Source of the DNA: Myxococcales bacterium
Lineage (GTDB): Bacteria > Myxococcota_A > Bradymonadia > UBA7976 > UBA1532
Length of the DNA: 64,000 bases
Assembly: GCA_020633465.1 (NCBI GenBank)
Contig: JACKDN010000008.1
Coordinates: 124,001 to 188,000 of the forward strand
Reading direction: 5' to 3'
In this document: positions 29,854 through 38,321 of the stretch, piece after piece
Position numbering within the stretch: the first letter of the stretch is position 1
How the letters are laid out: each line of letters opens with the position of its first letter
The notes under the pieces: model-generated
What the model was told of the DNA's origin: nothing
The model's input: only the letters and a program-made list of their open reading frames with translations
The model's database searches: none
Position numbers and translations under genes: made by a program

Positions 29854-31569
29854 ATGAACGAGCGCGGCTTCTCCCTTGCCAGTCACCTCCGGTTTGGCCG
29901 CCGATCGCGCTGGGCGTTGCTCGCGACCACCCTCGCGATGGCAGCGTGTGCCGATGGCGCGCTCGATTCGGACACGGTGCTTCTCCCATCCGACCGGGCA
30001 GGCTCGGGGGGCGACGCCGCGACGCGCAGCGACGCCACGGGCTTCGGGGGTCCCTATCGGGGCAGGCCCGGCGTGCGCCGCGCGGACGGGGGCCCCCTCG
30101 ACGGAGGGGGCGCGGCCGACACCGATGCGGGTGGCGGTGAGCCGCCCACGCCGACGCCGGACGGCGACGTCCCCCGCGTCGACGCGATGCCCGATCAGAC
30201 GCCCGGGGTGGTTCCCCTCCCGGGCGTGGCGTCCACCGCCCGCTGCGCGCCGACGCCCGCCGGCGAAGACGTCACGCGGCTGGTCGACGGCGACCCCCAG
30301 ACCAAGTTCCTCGTCTTCGGCACCGCGGCGTGGGCCGTCTTCGACGCGGGCGCGCCGTACACGCTGTCGCATTACGCGCTGACGTCGGCGAACGACTTCC
30401 CCCAGCGCGATCCGCTGCGCTGGGTGCTGGAGGGTTCGAACGACGCCCGCACGTGGGTCGAGCTCGACGTGCGGGTCGACCAGCGTTTCGCCGCGCGCTT
30501 CGAGCGTCGCGCGTTCGGGGTCGACGCCCCGCGATTCTATCGCTGGTACCGACTGCAGATGGAGAACACCGGGGACGCGGTCGTCCAGCTCGCCGAGCTC
30601 GAGCTGTACGGCACCACGGCCTTCGTCGAGCCGGCGGCGTCGGCGCCCGGGGCGCCCGGATCGCTCCGCGCGACGCCCCTCGATCGCACCAGCCTCGAGC
30701 TCGAGTGGGACGCCGCGCCCGGCGATCCGGTGGTGTACCGCGTCGACCACGCGGTCGGCGGCGCGCCCTTCGCGCCCTTCGGCTACGTCCCGGCCGGCGT
30801 GACCCGGTTCACGGCCCAGCGCCTCGAGGCGGGCTCGACCGCGCAGTTCAGGGTGGTCGCCGAGAACGCGGCGGGTGTGTCGCCCCCCTCGGAGGCGATC
30901 ATGGCATCGACCCGCCCCGCGCTCGTCGGCACACCGGGCGCGGGCGGCACGCGCTACAGCGAAGGCGGCTACACGCTGACCGTGATCGACGGCGCGCCCG
31001 GCGTCACGCCGCGACGCACCATCGCGCTGATGGTGGACGCCTTCTTCGCCGCGTACCCGAGCATGGCGGCCGAGTTCAACCCGGCAGCGCCCCGCGACGT
31101 CACCGTGGAGTTCGATCCGCGCTACGACGGCGTGGCCGCCGCGTCCGGCGACCACATCCGCGTCTCCGTCACCTACACGACCGAGCAGCCCGAGGACATC
31201 GACCTGATCATCCACGAGGGGTTTCACCTCGTGCAGGCCTATCGCTGGGACGGCGTGCCCGGGTGGGCGACCGAGGGCCTCGCGGACTATGTGCGTTGGC
31301 GGCACGGCGCGCACAACCGCGCGGTGTGTTGGAGCCTGCCGCGCCACGAACCGGCCCACCGGTACACCGATGGATACGGCGTGACCGCCCGGTTCCTCGC
31401 CTGGCTGGTCACCGAGGTCGCGCCCAACCTCGCCCGGGATCTCGACGCGGCGCTGCGGGATGCGCGCTACGACGACGGATTCTGGCGCGGCCGCACCGGC
31501 CGAAGCCTCGACGAGCTTTGGCAGGCGTACACTTCGGACGCCGCCCAGGCGCCGGTCACCGTCCGTTGA
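29854..31569 (+). CDS. Secreted BSP-family (plant-type) metallopeptidase with discoidin and FN3 domains
   Basis: A 571-residue lipoprotein (LLATTLAMAAC) with a long Gly/Asp linker. Domains: F5/8-type C/discoidin (about 120-255: LVDGDPQTKFLVF, LSHYALTSAND, WVLEGSND, YRWYRLQMENT), fibronectin III (about 262-350: APGSLRATPLDRTSLELEWD), then a basic-secretory-protein peptidase domain (about 355-570). The last has IIHEGFHLVQAY (zinc motif His454, Glu455, His458), PGWATEGLADYVRW and TARFLAWL. It probably cleaves proteins outside the cell while bound to glycans through the discoidin domain. The ATG follows GGCGAGGCG. No partner gene is obvious; two other secreted-hydrolase-like genes follow on the same strand. 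Confidence 0.82.
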   Translation: MNERGFSLASHLRFGRRSRWALLATTLAMAACADGALDSDTVLLPSDRAGSGGDAATRSDATGFGGPYRGRPGVRRADGGPLDGGGAADTDAGGGEPPTPTPDGDVPRVDAMPDQTPGVVPLPGVASTARCAPTPAGEDVTRLVDGDPQTKFLVFGTAAWAVFDAGAPYTLSHYALTSANDFPQRDPLRWVLEGSNDARTWVELDVRVDQRFAARFERRAFGVDAPRFYRWYRLQMENTGDAVVQLAELELYGTTAFVEPAASAPGAPGSLRATPLDRTSLELEWDAAPGDPVVYRVDHAVGGAPFAPFGYVPAGVTRFTAQRLEAGSTAQFRVVAENAAGVSPPSEAIMASTRPALVGTPGAGGTRYSEGGYTLTVIDGAPGVTPRRTIALMVDAFFAAYPSMAAEFNPAAPRDVTVEFDPRYDGVAAASGDHIRVSVTYTTEQPEDIDLIIHEGFHLVQAYRWDGVPGWATEGLADYVRWRHGAHNRAVCWSLPRHEPAHRYTDGYGVTARFLAWLVTEVAPNLARDLDAALRDARYDDGFWRGRTGRSLDELWQAYTSDAAQAPVTVR

Positions 31570-31658
31570 GGCCGGCGAGACAGGGGCGCCCAGACCACGC
31601 GACCGGACCGCTGTGCGGCGTCCGCGGGCCCTCGGCGCGCGCTGCGCGGTCGCCACAC

Positions 31659-33170
31659 GTGAAGCGAACGCTCTTGGCCCTGTTGACGCTGGGTCTGGCG
31701 GCCTGCGCGACGCCGCCCCGAGCCGAGACGGGTGAGGCCGACGCCGGGGCCAGCGCCGGGGGCAGCGGCGGTGGCTTTCATCGCCCCTGGAGTCCTGGGC
31801 GTCCTCGGGGCTTCGGTGGCGCTTGGGACTTCGGCGGCGCCGGGGGCTCGGGCGGCGTCGGAGGCTCGGGCGGCGTCGGGGGCTCGGGCGGCGCCGGGGG
31901 CTCGGGCGGGAGCGATGGGGCGGTGGGCGGTGGTGGTGGTGCGAGCGGCCTCGGCGGCTCGCCCGGCTTCGGGGGCACCGACGCGGGCGGCGGCGGCGGC
32001 GGCTCGAGCGGCTTCGGCGGCGATGGGGGCGCGACCGGGCTCGGCGGCTCCGGCGGCGCCGGAGGCGACAGCGGCCTCGGCGGCGACGGTGGCCTCGGCG
32101 GCGACGGTGGCCTCGGCGGCGACGGCGGCCTCGGCGGTGACGGCGGCCTCGGCGGTGACGGCGGCCTCGGTGGCGGCGGCGTCGCCCCGGGCCGCTGCCC
32201 CGGACGCGCGCCCGACCCGAACGAACAGCCCGCGCGGACCCGCTGGATCAAGGATCTGACGGGAACGCAGACCAGCTCGGGTCAGTTCGGCGTGGGGGGC
32301 ACCGATCTCGGCATCCCGGCCCGCCAACCGAACGGGCAGATCGCCTACGTCTTCGGCGACACCTTCGAACGGGACGGCGTGGGCGGACCGGGTTGGCGCT
32401 CGCCGGTCCTGCTCCGTTCGGCGCCCGGGCTGCCCGTCAACGGCATCGTGTTCAACGGCGCCGCCGGCGGACACTACGCGAAGCAGTTGTTCGACTACCG
32501 GCACGACAACGGGCGCACGTGGCTGCCATCCGACGTGATCACCATCGGCGGTCGGATGTACCTGCACTTCATCGTCAACGAGGGGCTGGGCAACGTCCTC
32601 TGGACGCAGATCGCGTACAGCGACGACAACGGCGAGAACTGGATCGTCAGCGGCGCGCGGTTCGAAGCGCACGAGGACAATCAGCTGCGGCAGCTGTGGA
32701 CCTGGGAGCGCGGCTGCGATGGCTTCGTCTACATCATGTCGACCAAGTTCATCTCGCGAGACCAGCCGATCATCCTCTACCGCGTGCCCGAGGATCGACT
32801 GCTCGATCGCGCCGCCTACGTGCCCTGGGGCTTCGCGAACGGGCGCTGGGCATGGGGCCACCCACCGACCCCCGTGCTGGGCGGACGGTTCGGCGAGCTC
32901 AGCCTACGGCGCGTCGAGAACAAATGGGTGCTGTCGTGGTTCAACGCGCGCGACTACGACATCAGCATCATCGTGGTCGACGGCCCGACGTCCGACCTGA
33001 CCATCGCCCGCGTGTTCAAGCCGATCACGGGCGCCATGCTGCCCCAGCTCTATGGTGGCTACATTCACCCGGACTCGACGCTGGCGAACCTGCACCTGAT
33101 CGTCTCGCAGTGGAACACGGCGAACAACTGGCCCTATCGCGCCACGCAGTGGGTCACCTCGGTGCGCTGA
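31659..33170 (+). CDS. Glycine-rich-linker lipoprotein with DUF4185-like domain
   Basis: A 503-residue lipoprotein: signal TLLALLTLGLAAC, then a linker of about 150 residues of GGSGG, GGVGG and GGDGGL repeats (about 45-180). A globular domain (about 190-503) follows, starting WIKDLTGTQTSSGQF with GTDLGIP and YVFGDTFE. It continues with YDYRHDNGR-like and IGGRMYLHFIVNE strands, YSDDNGENW, NQLRQLWTWERG and VYIMSTKF. These are DUF4185 features, a five-bladed-propeller-like family that has been linked to polysaccharide cleavage; the activity of this protein is not known. The GTG at 31659 begins the predicted signal peptide; no strong RBS is visible. Confidence 0.78.
   Translation: MKRTLLALLTLGLAACATPPRAETGEADAGASAGGSGGGFHRPWSPGRPRGFGGAWDFGGAGGSGGVGGSGGVGGSGGAGGSGGSDGAVGGGGGASGLGGSPGFGGTDAGGGGGGSSGFGGDGGATGLGGSGGAGGDSGLGGDGGLGGDGGLGGDGGLGGDGGLGGDGGLGGGGVAPGRCPGRAPDPNEQPARTRWIKDLTGTQTSSGQFGVGGTDLGIPARQPNGQIAYVFGDTFERDGVGGPGWRSPVLLRSAPGLPVNGIVFNGAAGGHYAKQLFDYRHDNGRTWLPSDVITIGGRMYLHFIVNEGLGNVLWTQIAYSDDNGENWIVSGARFEAHEDNQLRQLWTWERGCDGFVYIMSTKFISRDQPIILYRVPEDRLLDRAAYVPWGFANGRWAWGHPPTPVLGGRFGELSLRRVENKWVLSWFNARDYDISIIVVDGPTSDLTIARVFKPITGAMLPQLYGGYIHPDSTLANLHLIVSQWNTANNWPYRATQWVTSVR
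32060..32178 (+). repeat. 18-bp coding repeat (GGDGGL units)
   Basis: Within the lipoprotein linker a unit of the form GGCGACGGTGGCCTCGGC repeats about six times with synonymous changes (C/T at Gly and Asp codons), giving the peptide GGDGGL. Copies near 32085-32120 are identical at the base level, so unit number could vary by slippage. Confidence 0.6.
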
Positions 33171-33285
33171 GACGCGCCCGCGCGCGGCGCCGACGCGCGG
33201 GCGGCGTGTGTTCCAGGCATGTCTGATGACCCCAGCTTCCGGCGTGTGCGATGCTGCAGGCCCGAGAGGCGCCACGAGGATCTGG

Positions 33286-34548
33286 ATGAAGAACGCCCCC
33301 GCCGACGAAGGCACAGTGGGCCACGCGCGACGCGCGCTGTCCGCGGCGCGCGCCGTGGTCGTGTGGGCGGTCGCCGGCGCGCTTGCGGCGGGGTGCGGCG
33401 ACGCCGAGGAGCGGCCGGGGGGCGACGGTGATGCGCGCGTCCGCGCGGACGCCGCCGCCCGCTTCGACGAGGACGGCGGTGCCGGTCGAGACGGTGGCGC
33501 GGTGCGGGATGGCGACGGAGGCAGCGATGGCAGCGTCGACGCGGGCCGCACGGCCCACGTCGATGCGGCGACGGACGGCGACGCCGAAGCCGACATCGAC
33601 GGCGGCCCCGACCTTGGCGGCCCCGACCGGGACGCTGGCCGCGATGGCGGCGGCCGCGACGGGGGCGGCGACGACGACGCAGGCGGGGGCGATGACGACG
33701 ACGACGCTGCGGCCCGCGACCCACGCGACGCGCCCTGCCCCGACGGCGGCCTCGAGCCGGGCGACCACGAGTTCTCGCTCGAGCACGACGGGGCGCGCTA
33801 CGAGTACCTCGTGCACGTGCCGCCCGGCTACGACCCGACCGTGCGGACGCCCCTCGTCCTGAACTGGCACGGCCTCACGTCGAACGCCCGGCGGCAGCGC
33901 GACTTCTCGGCGATGAACCCCGTGGCCGACGCGCGCACCTTCATCGTCGTCTATCCGAACAGCCCGGACACGTCGTGGAACGCCGGCACGTGCTGCCACA
34001 TCTTCGTGCGCGACCGCGACGACGTCGGCTTCGCGGTCGCGCTCGTCGACGAGATGAAGACGCGCGCGTGCATCGACGCGCGGCGGGTGTACTCGACGGG
34101 CTTCTCGAACGGCGGCTACATGTCCCACCGGCTCGCGTGCGAGCGCGCCGACGTCTTCGCCGCCGTCGCGCCCGTCTCCGGCACGCTCAGCCCCAGCACG
34201 TGCAACCCCTCGCGCCCGGTGCCCGTGATTCACTTCCACGGCACCGCCGATCGGAACGTGCGCTACGAAGGGGGCGGCCTCGCCCGGGCGGTCTCCGTCC
34301 CCGACACGCTGCAGGCCTGGGCCGACCGCAACGGCTGCGGGCCCGAACCCGTCGTGACGTTCGCCGAGGACGACGCCACGTGCGAGACGTGGACCGACTG
34401 CGACGGCGAAGTCGAGGTGACGCTCTGCAGCTTCGAGGGCGTGGCGCACTGCTGGCCCGGACAGGCGAACTGTCCTTACGGCGCGACGACGACGACCCTC
34501 GACGCAAGCGAAGAGGCGGCGCGGTTCTTCGAACGGTTCCACCTGTAG
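33286..34548 (+). CDS. Polyhydroxybutyrate depolymerase/feruloyl-esterase-like lipoprotein (alpha/beta hydrolase)
   Basis: A 420-residue protein: a membrane-targeting helix with lipobox (VVVWAVAGALAAGC, Cys37), a linker of about 110 residues of Asp/Gly/Ala, then an esterase domain (about 160-420) of the LpqC/PHB-depolymerase group. It has YLVHVPPGY, LVLNWHGLTSNA (oxyanion region), RRVYSTGFSNGGYMSHRLAC (nucleophile Ser274), PVIHFHGTADRNV (Asp) and GVAHCWPG (His). It should hydrolyse polymer esters outside the cell. I chose the ATG at 33286 behind GAGGA with a 5-base spacer; upstream ATGs lack RBSs. The very acidic linker is like those of the other lipoproteins here. Confidence 0.87.
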   Translation: MKNAPADEGTVGHARRALSAARAVVVWAVAGALAAGCGDAEERPGGDGDARVRADAAARFDEDGGAGRDGGAVRDGDGGSDGSVDAGRTAHVDAATDGDAEADIDGGPDLGGPDRDAGRDGGGRDGGGDDDAGGGDDDDDAAARDPRDAPCPDGGLEPGDHEFSLEHDGARYEYLVHVPPGYDPTVRTPLVLNWHGLTSNARRQRDFSAMNPVADARTFIVVYPNSPDTSWNAGTCCHIFVRDRDDVGFAVALVDEMKTRACIDARRVYSTGFSNGGYMSHRLACERADVFAAVAPVSGTLSPSTCNPSRPVPVIHFHGTADRNVRYEGGGLARAVSVPDTLQAWADRNGCGPEPVVTFAEDDATCETWTDCDGEVEVTLCSFEGVAHCWPGQANCPYGATTTTLDASEEAARFFERFHL

Positions 34549-34617
34549 GGTCGGCGACGCTGGCCGGGCCTGCGTCCCACGCCCGACGCGCCGGCGGACG
34601 ACCGACGATCCAACCCG

Positions 34618-35058
34618 TCAGCCCGCGCCATCGGCCAGCGGATCGTAGCTGCCGAAGCACCACAGGTGGCCCTCCGGGTCGCGGCACAGGTACAGGCGGC
34701 CGCCGTAGTCCTGGTCCTCGGGCGGCTGGACGATCTCGGCGCCGGCCGCGGCCGCGCGGGCGTGGTGGGCGTCGACGTCGTCGACCACGACGTAGGTGCT
34801 GGCGGTCACGCGGCCGCCCACGTCGGCCGGCACGGTCTGTAGGCGGCCGAAGTCGTCGTCGCGCCAGCTGCCCAGCATCAGCAGGGCGTCCCCGCAGCGA
34901 AGCTGAGCGTGGCTGATGGCGCCGGGCGCGTCGCCCGGCACGACGAGGTGCCGCTCGAAGCCGAACGCGCGGCCCAGCCACGCGATGGCGTCGGCCGCCT
35001 CGCGGTAGCGGAGCACGTGCCAGAGTTGGCGGGCGGGCGCGGCAGTCGAAGCGGACAT
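34618..35058 (-). CDS. VOC-superfamily (PhnB/glyoxalase-like) protein
   Basis: A 146-residue cytoplasmic protein with the paired beta-alpha-beta-beta-beta modules of the vicinal oxygen chelate fold: LRYREAADAIAWLGRAFGFE, AISHAQLRCGDALLMLGS, then VVVDDVDAHHARAAAAGAEIVQPPEDQDYGGR and YLCRDPEGHLWCFGSY. His in ISHAQL and Glu in DPEGHLW are the usual metal-side positions. The activity is unknown (glyoxalase-like, bleomycin-resistance-like or PhnB-like). The ATG at 35056-35058 has a strong RBS (CAGGAGG). It is divergent from exbD across about 240 bases. Confidence 0.85.
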   Translation of the reverse strand: MSASTAAPARQLWHVLRYREAADAIAWLGRAFGFERHLVVPGDAPGAISHAQLRCGDALLMLGSWRDDDFGRLQTVPADVGGRVTASTYVVVDDVDAHHARAAAAGAEIVQPPEDQDYGGRLYLCRDPEGHLWCFGSYDPLADGAG

Positions 35059-35300
35059 GGGAACCTCCTGGTCGGTGGGCGGACGGTCGCACGGGCGTGG
35101 GGCCACCTTCTTGGACGAAAGGGACAGCGGCGCGGTCGCGACCGAGACCCGCTCGATCGGCGTCGACCGAGCGCGCATCGCGCGCCGGGAGAACTCCGCA
35201 CGCTGCGCGGTGTCCATCCCGTCATCGACCGACCGGACGCGCCCCGACGCTCTGACGGTTAGGGCGCCGCCGCGCCCACCACCTGCCACGGGAGGCACCG

Positions 35301-35879
35301 ATGGCCCGGAAGAAGACGCACCCCGACGAGAAGGTCGAAGACCTGAACCTGGTGCCGATCATGAACCTCGTCGTCTGCCTGATCCCGATCGTGCTGTTGG
35401 GCACGTCGCTCGTGAAGATCGGGGTCGTGAACGTCAACCCGCCGAAGTTCGGCGTCGCGGACACGCCGCCCGACGACACGACCGAGAAGCCCCTCGACCT
35501 GACGGTCGCGGTCGGAGAGGACGGCTTCCGCGTCAGCGCGGCCGGCGCCGACCTCCGCCAGGTGCTCGGCCTCGCGCCCACCACCGAAGCGACGGCCACC
35601 CCGCTGATCGCCAAGCAGGGCGAACACTACGACTACGTCGCGCTGTACAACATGCTGGTCCAGCTGAAGGGAGCGTTCCCGCACGAGTCGGTGCTGAAGC
35701 TCACCGGGGACGCGCGCATCCCGTTCAAGGTGATGCTGGCCACGATGGACGCCGTGCGGGTGCGCCTCGAGCAGGACCGCTACGACGACCTCGAGGACTT
35801 CCGCACCGCGTCCGTGCAGTACGCGGGGAACACGCCCGATTTGCTGTGGCCGGACGTCGTTTTCGCCGTGGCCGAGTAG
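35301..35879 (+). CDS. ExbD/TolR-type biopolymer transport protein
   Basis: A 192-residue protein: a short cytoplasmic N-terminus (KVEDLNLVPIMNLVVCLIPIVLL), a single transmembrane helix (about 17-38), then a periplasmic domain ending FRTASVQYAGNTPDLLWPDVVFAVAE. ExbD/TolR proteins turn proton flow into energy for TonB-dependent receptors or the Tol system. The usual catalytic Asp at the start of the helix is Asn22 (PIMN), so proton coupling may differ from the standard (typically PMVD/PMID). There is no exbB neighbour. The final 15 codons and downstream DNA are duplicated at about 37.85 kb. RBS GGGAGG upstream of the ATG. Confidence 0.8.
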   Translation: MARKKTHPDEKVEDLNLVPIMNLVVCLIPIVLLGTSLVKIGVVNVNPPKFGVADTPPDDTTEKPLDLTVAVGEDGFRVSAAGADLRQVLGLAPTTEATATPLIAKQGEHYDYVALYNMLVQLKGAFPHESVLKLTGDARIPFKVMLATMDAVRVRLEQDRYDDLEDFRTASVQYAGNTPDLLWPDVVFAVAE

Positions 35880-35940
35880 GCGGCGTGGTGAGCCGCTTCA
35901 CATGCGGCGGGCCGCGCGGACAGCGCGGAGTCGATCGTCC

Positions 35941-35956
35941 GGCGGAGGCGCACAGG
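35941..35956 (+). repeat. selC 3'-end fragment, copy 1 (att-like)
   Basis: Sixteen bases identical to the 3' end of the selenocysteine tRNA gene (acceptor-stem strand plus neighbouring bases, 40339-40354). It lies 62 bases after the exbD stop, at the left edge of the accessory region. Confidence 0.6.
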
Positions 35957-36149
35957 TACTGAACCAGGGGCCATCGTTGCCAACCTCCGTTTGCACCCGG
36001 CGCCGCCGACCAGGACCTCCGAGGATCGAGGACGACGAGGACGGCCGCACCGAGGGCGGCCGGAACCGAAGTCTCGAGCGCGAGCAGCAGTGCGGGTGGC
36101 CGGCAGCGACTCGCCTTGCTACGCTCGGGTGCGCCACCCGGAGGCGCGA

Positions 36150-36401
36150 ATGACCGAACTCAGATTGCAGATGCCCGAGGGCGCTTTTGCGGCGCTGCGC
36201 AAGGATCCGGCGAGCTTCACCGACGAACTGCGCGTCGCTGCGGCCGTGCTCTGGTACGACCGCCGCCTCATCTCCCAGGGCCGCGCGGCCGAGATCGCGG
36301 GCCTGTCGCGCGCCGCGTTCATCGACGCCCTGTCGCGCTACGGCGTCACCCCGTTCCAGGTCGACGCCGAGGAGCTGATCGAGGAAGCCCTCGGTGGCTG
36401 A
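36150..36401 (+). CDS. UPF0175-family antitoxin-like protein
   Basis: An 83-residue protein with the UPF0175 pattern: MTELRLQMPEGAFAALRKDP, then ELRVAAAVLWYDRRLISQGRAAEIAGLSRAAFIDAL and the tail YGVTPFQVDAEELIEEAL. The central helix-turn-helix-like stretch probably binds DNA. It overlaps the DUF3368 gene by 8 bases; the pair is a known toxin-antitoxin-like arrangement, with this as antitoxin. GGAGG at 36140-36144 serves the ATG at 36150. It sits between two selC-derived repeats, suggesting arrival as cargo. Confidence 0.88.
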   Translation: MTELRLQMPEGAFAALRKDPASFTDELRVAAAVLWYDRRLISQGRAAEIAGLSRAAFIDALSRYGVTPFQVDAEELIEEALGG

Positions 36402-36894
36402 GTGGGTGGTGAACGCGTCGCCGGTCATCACGCTGGCGCGCGCCGGGCACCTCGACCTGCTCCAGCACGAGGCTGTCCAACCCCGCTTGCCGCTCGCCGT
36501 CCGGGACGAGATCCTCGCGGGCGCAGATCACGATCCTGCACGGCGCGCCATCCAGGCCGGCTGGGGAGAAGTCGTGCGGGTCGATCCTGTCGAGGCGGTC
36601 GTCGAGTGGGGCCTCGGCCGTGGCGAGACCGCGGTGTTGTCGTCCGCGCTGGCTCATCGGCAATGGACCGCGGTGCTCGACGACGCCGAGGCGCGCAGGT
36701 GCGCTCGCTCCCTCGGCATCACCGTTGTCGGAACCCTCGGCTTGGTCCTCCGTGCTGCGCGCACCAAGCGAATCCCCGCAGCGGCCCCGGTTGTCCGTGC
36801 GCTCCGCGACGCGGGACTGTACCTGACGGACGCAGTGGTGGCACGAGCCCTCGCCGAGGTGCTCGGTGAGCCGTGGCCCGCGAGCGGGGGCTGA
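36394..36894 (+). CDS. DUF3368 PIN-like toxin
   Basis: A 166-residue PIN-domain-like protein starting with GTG: VVNASPVITLARAGHLDLL (first strand; Asn in place of the usual Asp), RDEI, WGLGRGETAVLSSALAHR (Glu in GRGE, second acidic site), AVLDDAEARRCARSLGITVVGTLGLVL (Asp-Asp third site) and the C-terminal AGLYLTDAVVARAL. These residues would bind Mg for RNA cleavage. It overlaps its UPF0175 partner by 8 bases. DUF3368 toxins are VapC relatives; the activity is inferred from family. Confidence 0.88.
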   Translation: MAEWVVNASPVITLARAGHLDLLQHEAVQPRLPLAVRDEILAGADHDPARRAIQAGWGEVVRVDPVEAVVEWGLGRGETAVLSSALAHRQWTAVLDDAEARRCARSLGITVVGTLGLVLRAARTKRIPAAAPVVRALRDAGLYLTDAVVARALAEVLGEPWPASGG

Positions 36895-37017
36895 CCGTTC
36901 CGAACGGGGAGGGGCACGCTCACGAACGAGCCGGCTCGCTTCTTTCGCTCTGGGTCGTCATGGCCGGACCCCGCCACGACCCCCTCCCCGGTCTGCCGGG
37001 CACCGAGGACGACAGCA

Positions 37018-37624
37018 GCGCCTTCTGCCAGCGCGTGTTCGACGACATCGTCGCCGACCACGCCGAGAAGCAGTTCGTCGGCCTCGCCGCCGCTCTGGCC
37101 GTCCCGCCCACCTACGTGCCCCCAGAGGTCAAGCGCAGCCGGTGCCCCGCCTTCTCGGCCATGGGCCCCGGGAGCCTGTTGCGCAGTCGGGGCGCTTCGC
37201 GGTGCACGCCCCCGAACGCTCGGCTCGGCGTTGCGAGAGCAAGGCGATACCGCCGGGTATCGTCGTGCTCTCGCGCCTTGATCCGAGCCTTCGGTGACGC
37301 ACCCCGCTCGACCCCTCTCTGCGCACCAGGCTCCTGGCCGACGAGCTGCTGAAGGCCGCGTACACCGCCCGCCGCGACGGCGCCGGCGCCGTCATGGCCG
37401 CCGTCGCCAAGGTCGTCGAGCAGGGCCGCGGCGCCGTCACCCACGACGACGCCGATCCCGAGCACCCCTGGACCGATCTGCCCGACGGCTTCGACTACCC
37501 GGCCCTGATCAACGACGCCTTCGACGACGCCCCGATCGTCGGCCCGTTCCTGCCGCCCGACGCCCCGTGGCCCTTCTGGCCCGCGGAGTGGGGCGAGCCC
37601 CCGAGAGCGCTCGCCGACGGCTGA
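37018..37624 (+). pseudogene. Truncated, interrupted RAYT transposase copy
   Basis: Bases 37018-37168 and 37334-37624 are near-identical to 38974-39124 and 39126-39416, the C-terminal half of the intact transposase. The catalytic N-terminal part is missing: homology starts abruptly at the CRAFCQRVF-type codons. A 165-base block (37169-37333) replaces a single base, and its net 164 bases shift the frame, so the remnant cannot make a transposase. The 5' part of this unit is occupied by the toxin-antitoxin pair. Confidence 0.85.
37169..37333. mobile_element. 165-bp palindrome-bearing insertion (REP/MITE-like) inside the RAYT remnant
   Basis: Alignment to the intact copy shows exactly where this block interrupts it. 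Its centre is a strong palindrome, 37233-37251 against 37256-37274 with loop GCCG: arms start GCGAGAGCA and end CGATACC, with one mismatch and one G-T wobble in 19 pairs. Outer CTCGG/CCGAG bases extend it. REP palindromes are the substrates of RAYT enzymes, and an intact RAYT lies 1 kb away. The full 165 bases are otherwise non-coding. Confidence 0.65.
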
Positions 37625-37849
37625 CCCCGCCGCCGGCGCCTCCGAACCCGCCATCGCCCTGCGCACCCGCCGCGCCAGCGCACCCGTGCGCGCTGAATCC
37701 GATCCTCGAGCATCCAGTGCGCCGGAAGTCGGCCGTGATCACCCTCGCCGGACCCGATGGAGGCCCGATTCGCCGAGGTCCACGGCGACCAGACCATCGC
37801 CTGGCCAGAAAGCTGAGTGTTTTCGGAGGACTCAGAGTCACGGGTCGCC

Positions 37850-38321
37850 ACATCGCCCGATCTGCTCTGGCCGGACGTGGTGTTCGCCGTGGCCGAGTAG
37901 GCCGCGTGGTGAGCCGCTCCACACGCGGCGGACCGCGCGGACATCGCGGAGTCGATCGTCCGGCGGAGGCGCACAGGAATCGAGCCGGGGCTCATGGCGA
38001 CTACATGAACCTTGTCTTTTCAAACGGTTACGGCGACACCAGACGCCAGGAGACGACAGAAGGCGCCCAGAAAGGCGATCCAGTGTGGGCCTATGGTGGG
38101 CCAACCTGCGTTCGCGGCCGCCGCATCGCGCGCCCGGCCGAAGACCGGGCCTGCGGCGCGTCACCCGCCTGCTCGACGGCAGCAGGCAGGCCCCCGGCCG
38201 CCTGCCCGACGCCGACTTCGCGGATCGAAGAGGCCGGCCCAGCCGAGAAAACGACCGCCTCTGCGCAACACGCGCTTCCGCTGTCCGAAAGAGGACTCCG
38301 CCCACAGCCCGGAGGAGTCCC
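37850..38321 (+). other. Gene-free leader of the intact RAYT with fossil exbD tail
   Basis: 37856-37900 still encodes the exbD ending PDLLWPDVVFAVAE and its TAG stop, detached from any exbD gene. A selC fragment follows (37962-37983). An AT-richer patch (38005-38030) may hold a promoter for the transposase. The hairpin GCCTGCT (38167-38173) with AGCAGGC (38181-38187) could be a REP-type recognition structure in the transposase leader. Confidence 0.5.
37962..37983 (+). repeat. selC 3'-end fragment, copy 2 (att-like)
   Basis: Twenty-two bases identical to 40339-40360, i.e. the discriminator base, the 3' acceptor strand and part of the T arm of the selenocysteine tRNA gene. With the tRNA itself it brackets a 2.4-kb segment carrying the intact transposase and the DUF433/DUF5615 pair, as expected for attL/attR around an integrated element. 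Confidence 0.65.

Noticed and set aside
36873..37352. 160-codon open frame overlapping the RAYT remnant
   Set aside because: It joins transposase 3' codons with the 165-bp insertion and intergenic DNA. Comparison with the intact copy shows it is a fusion of unrelated pieces.
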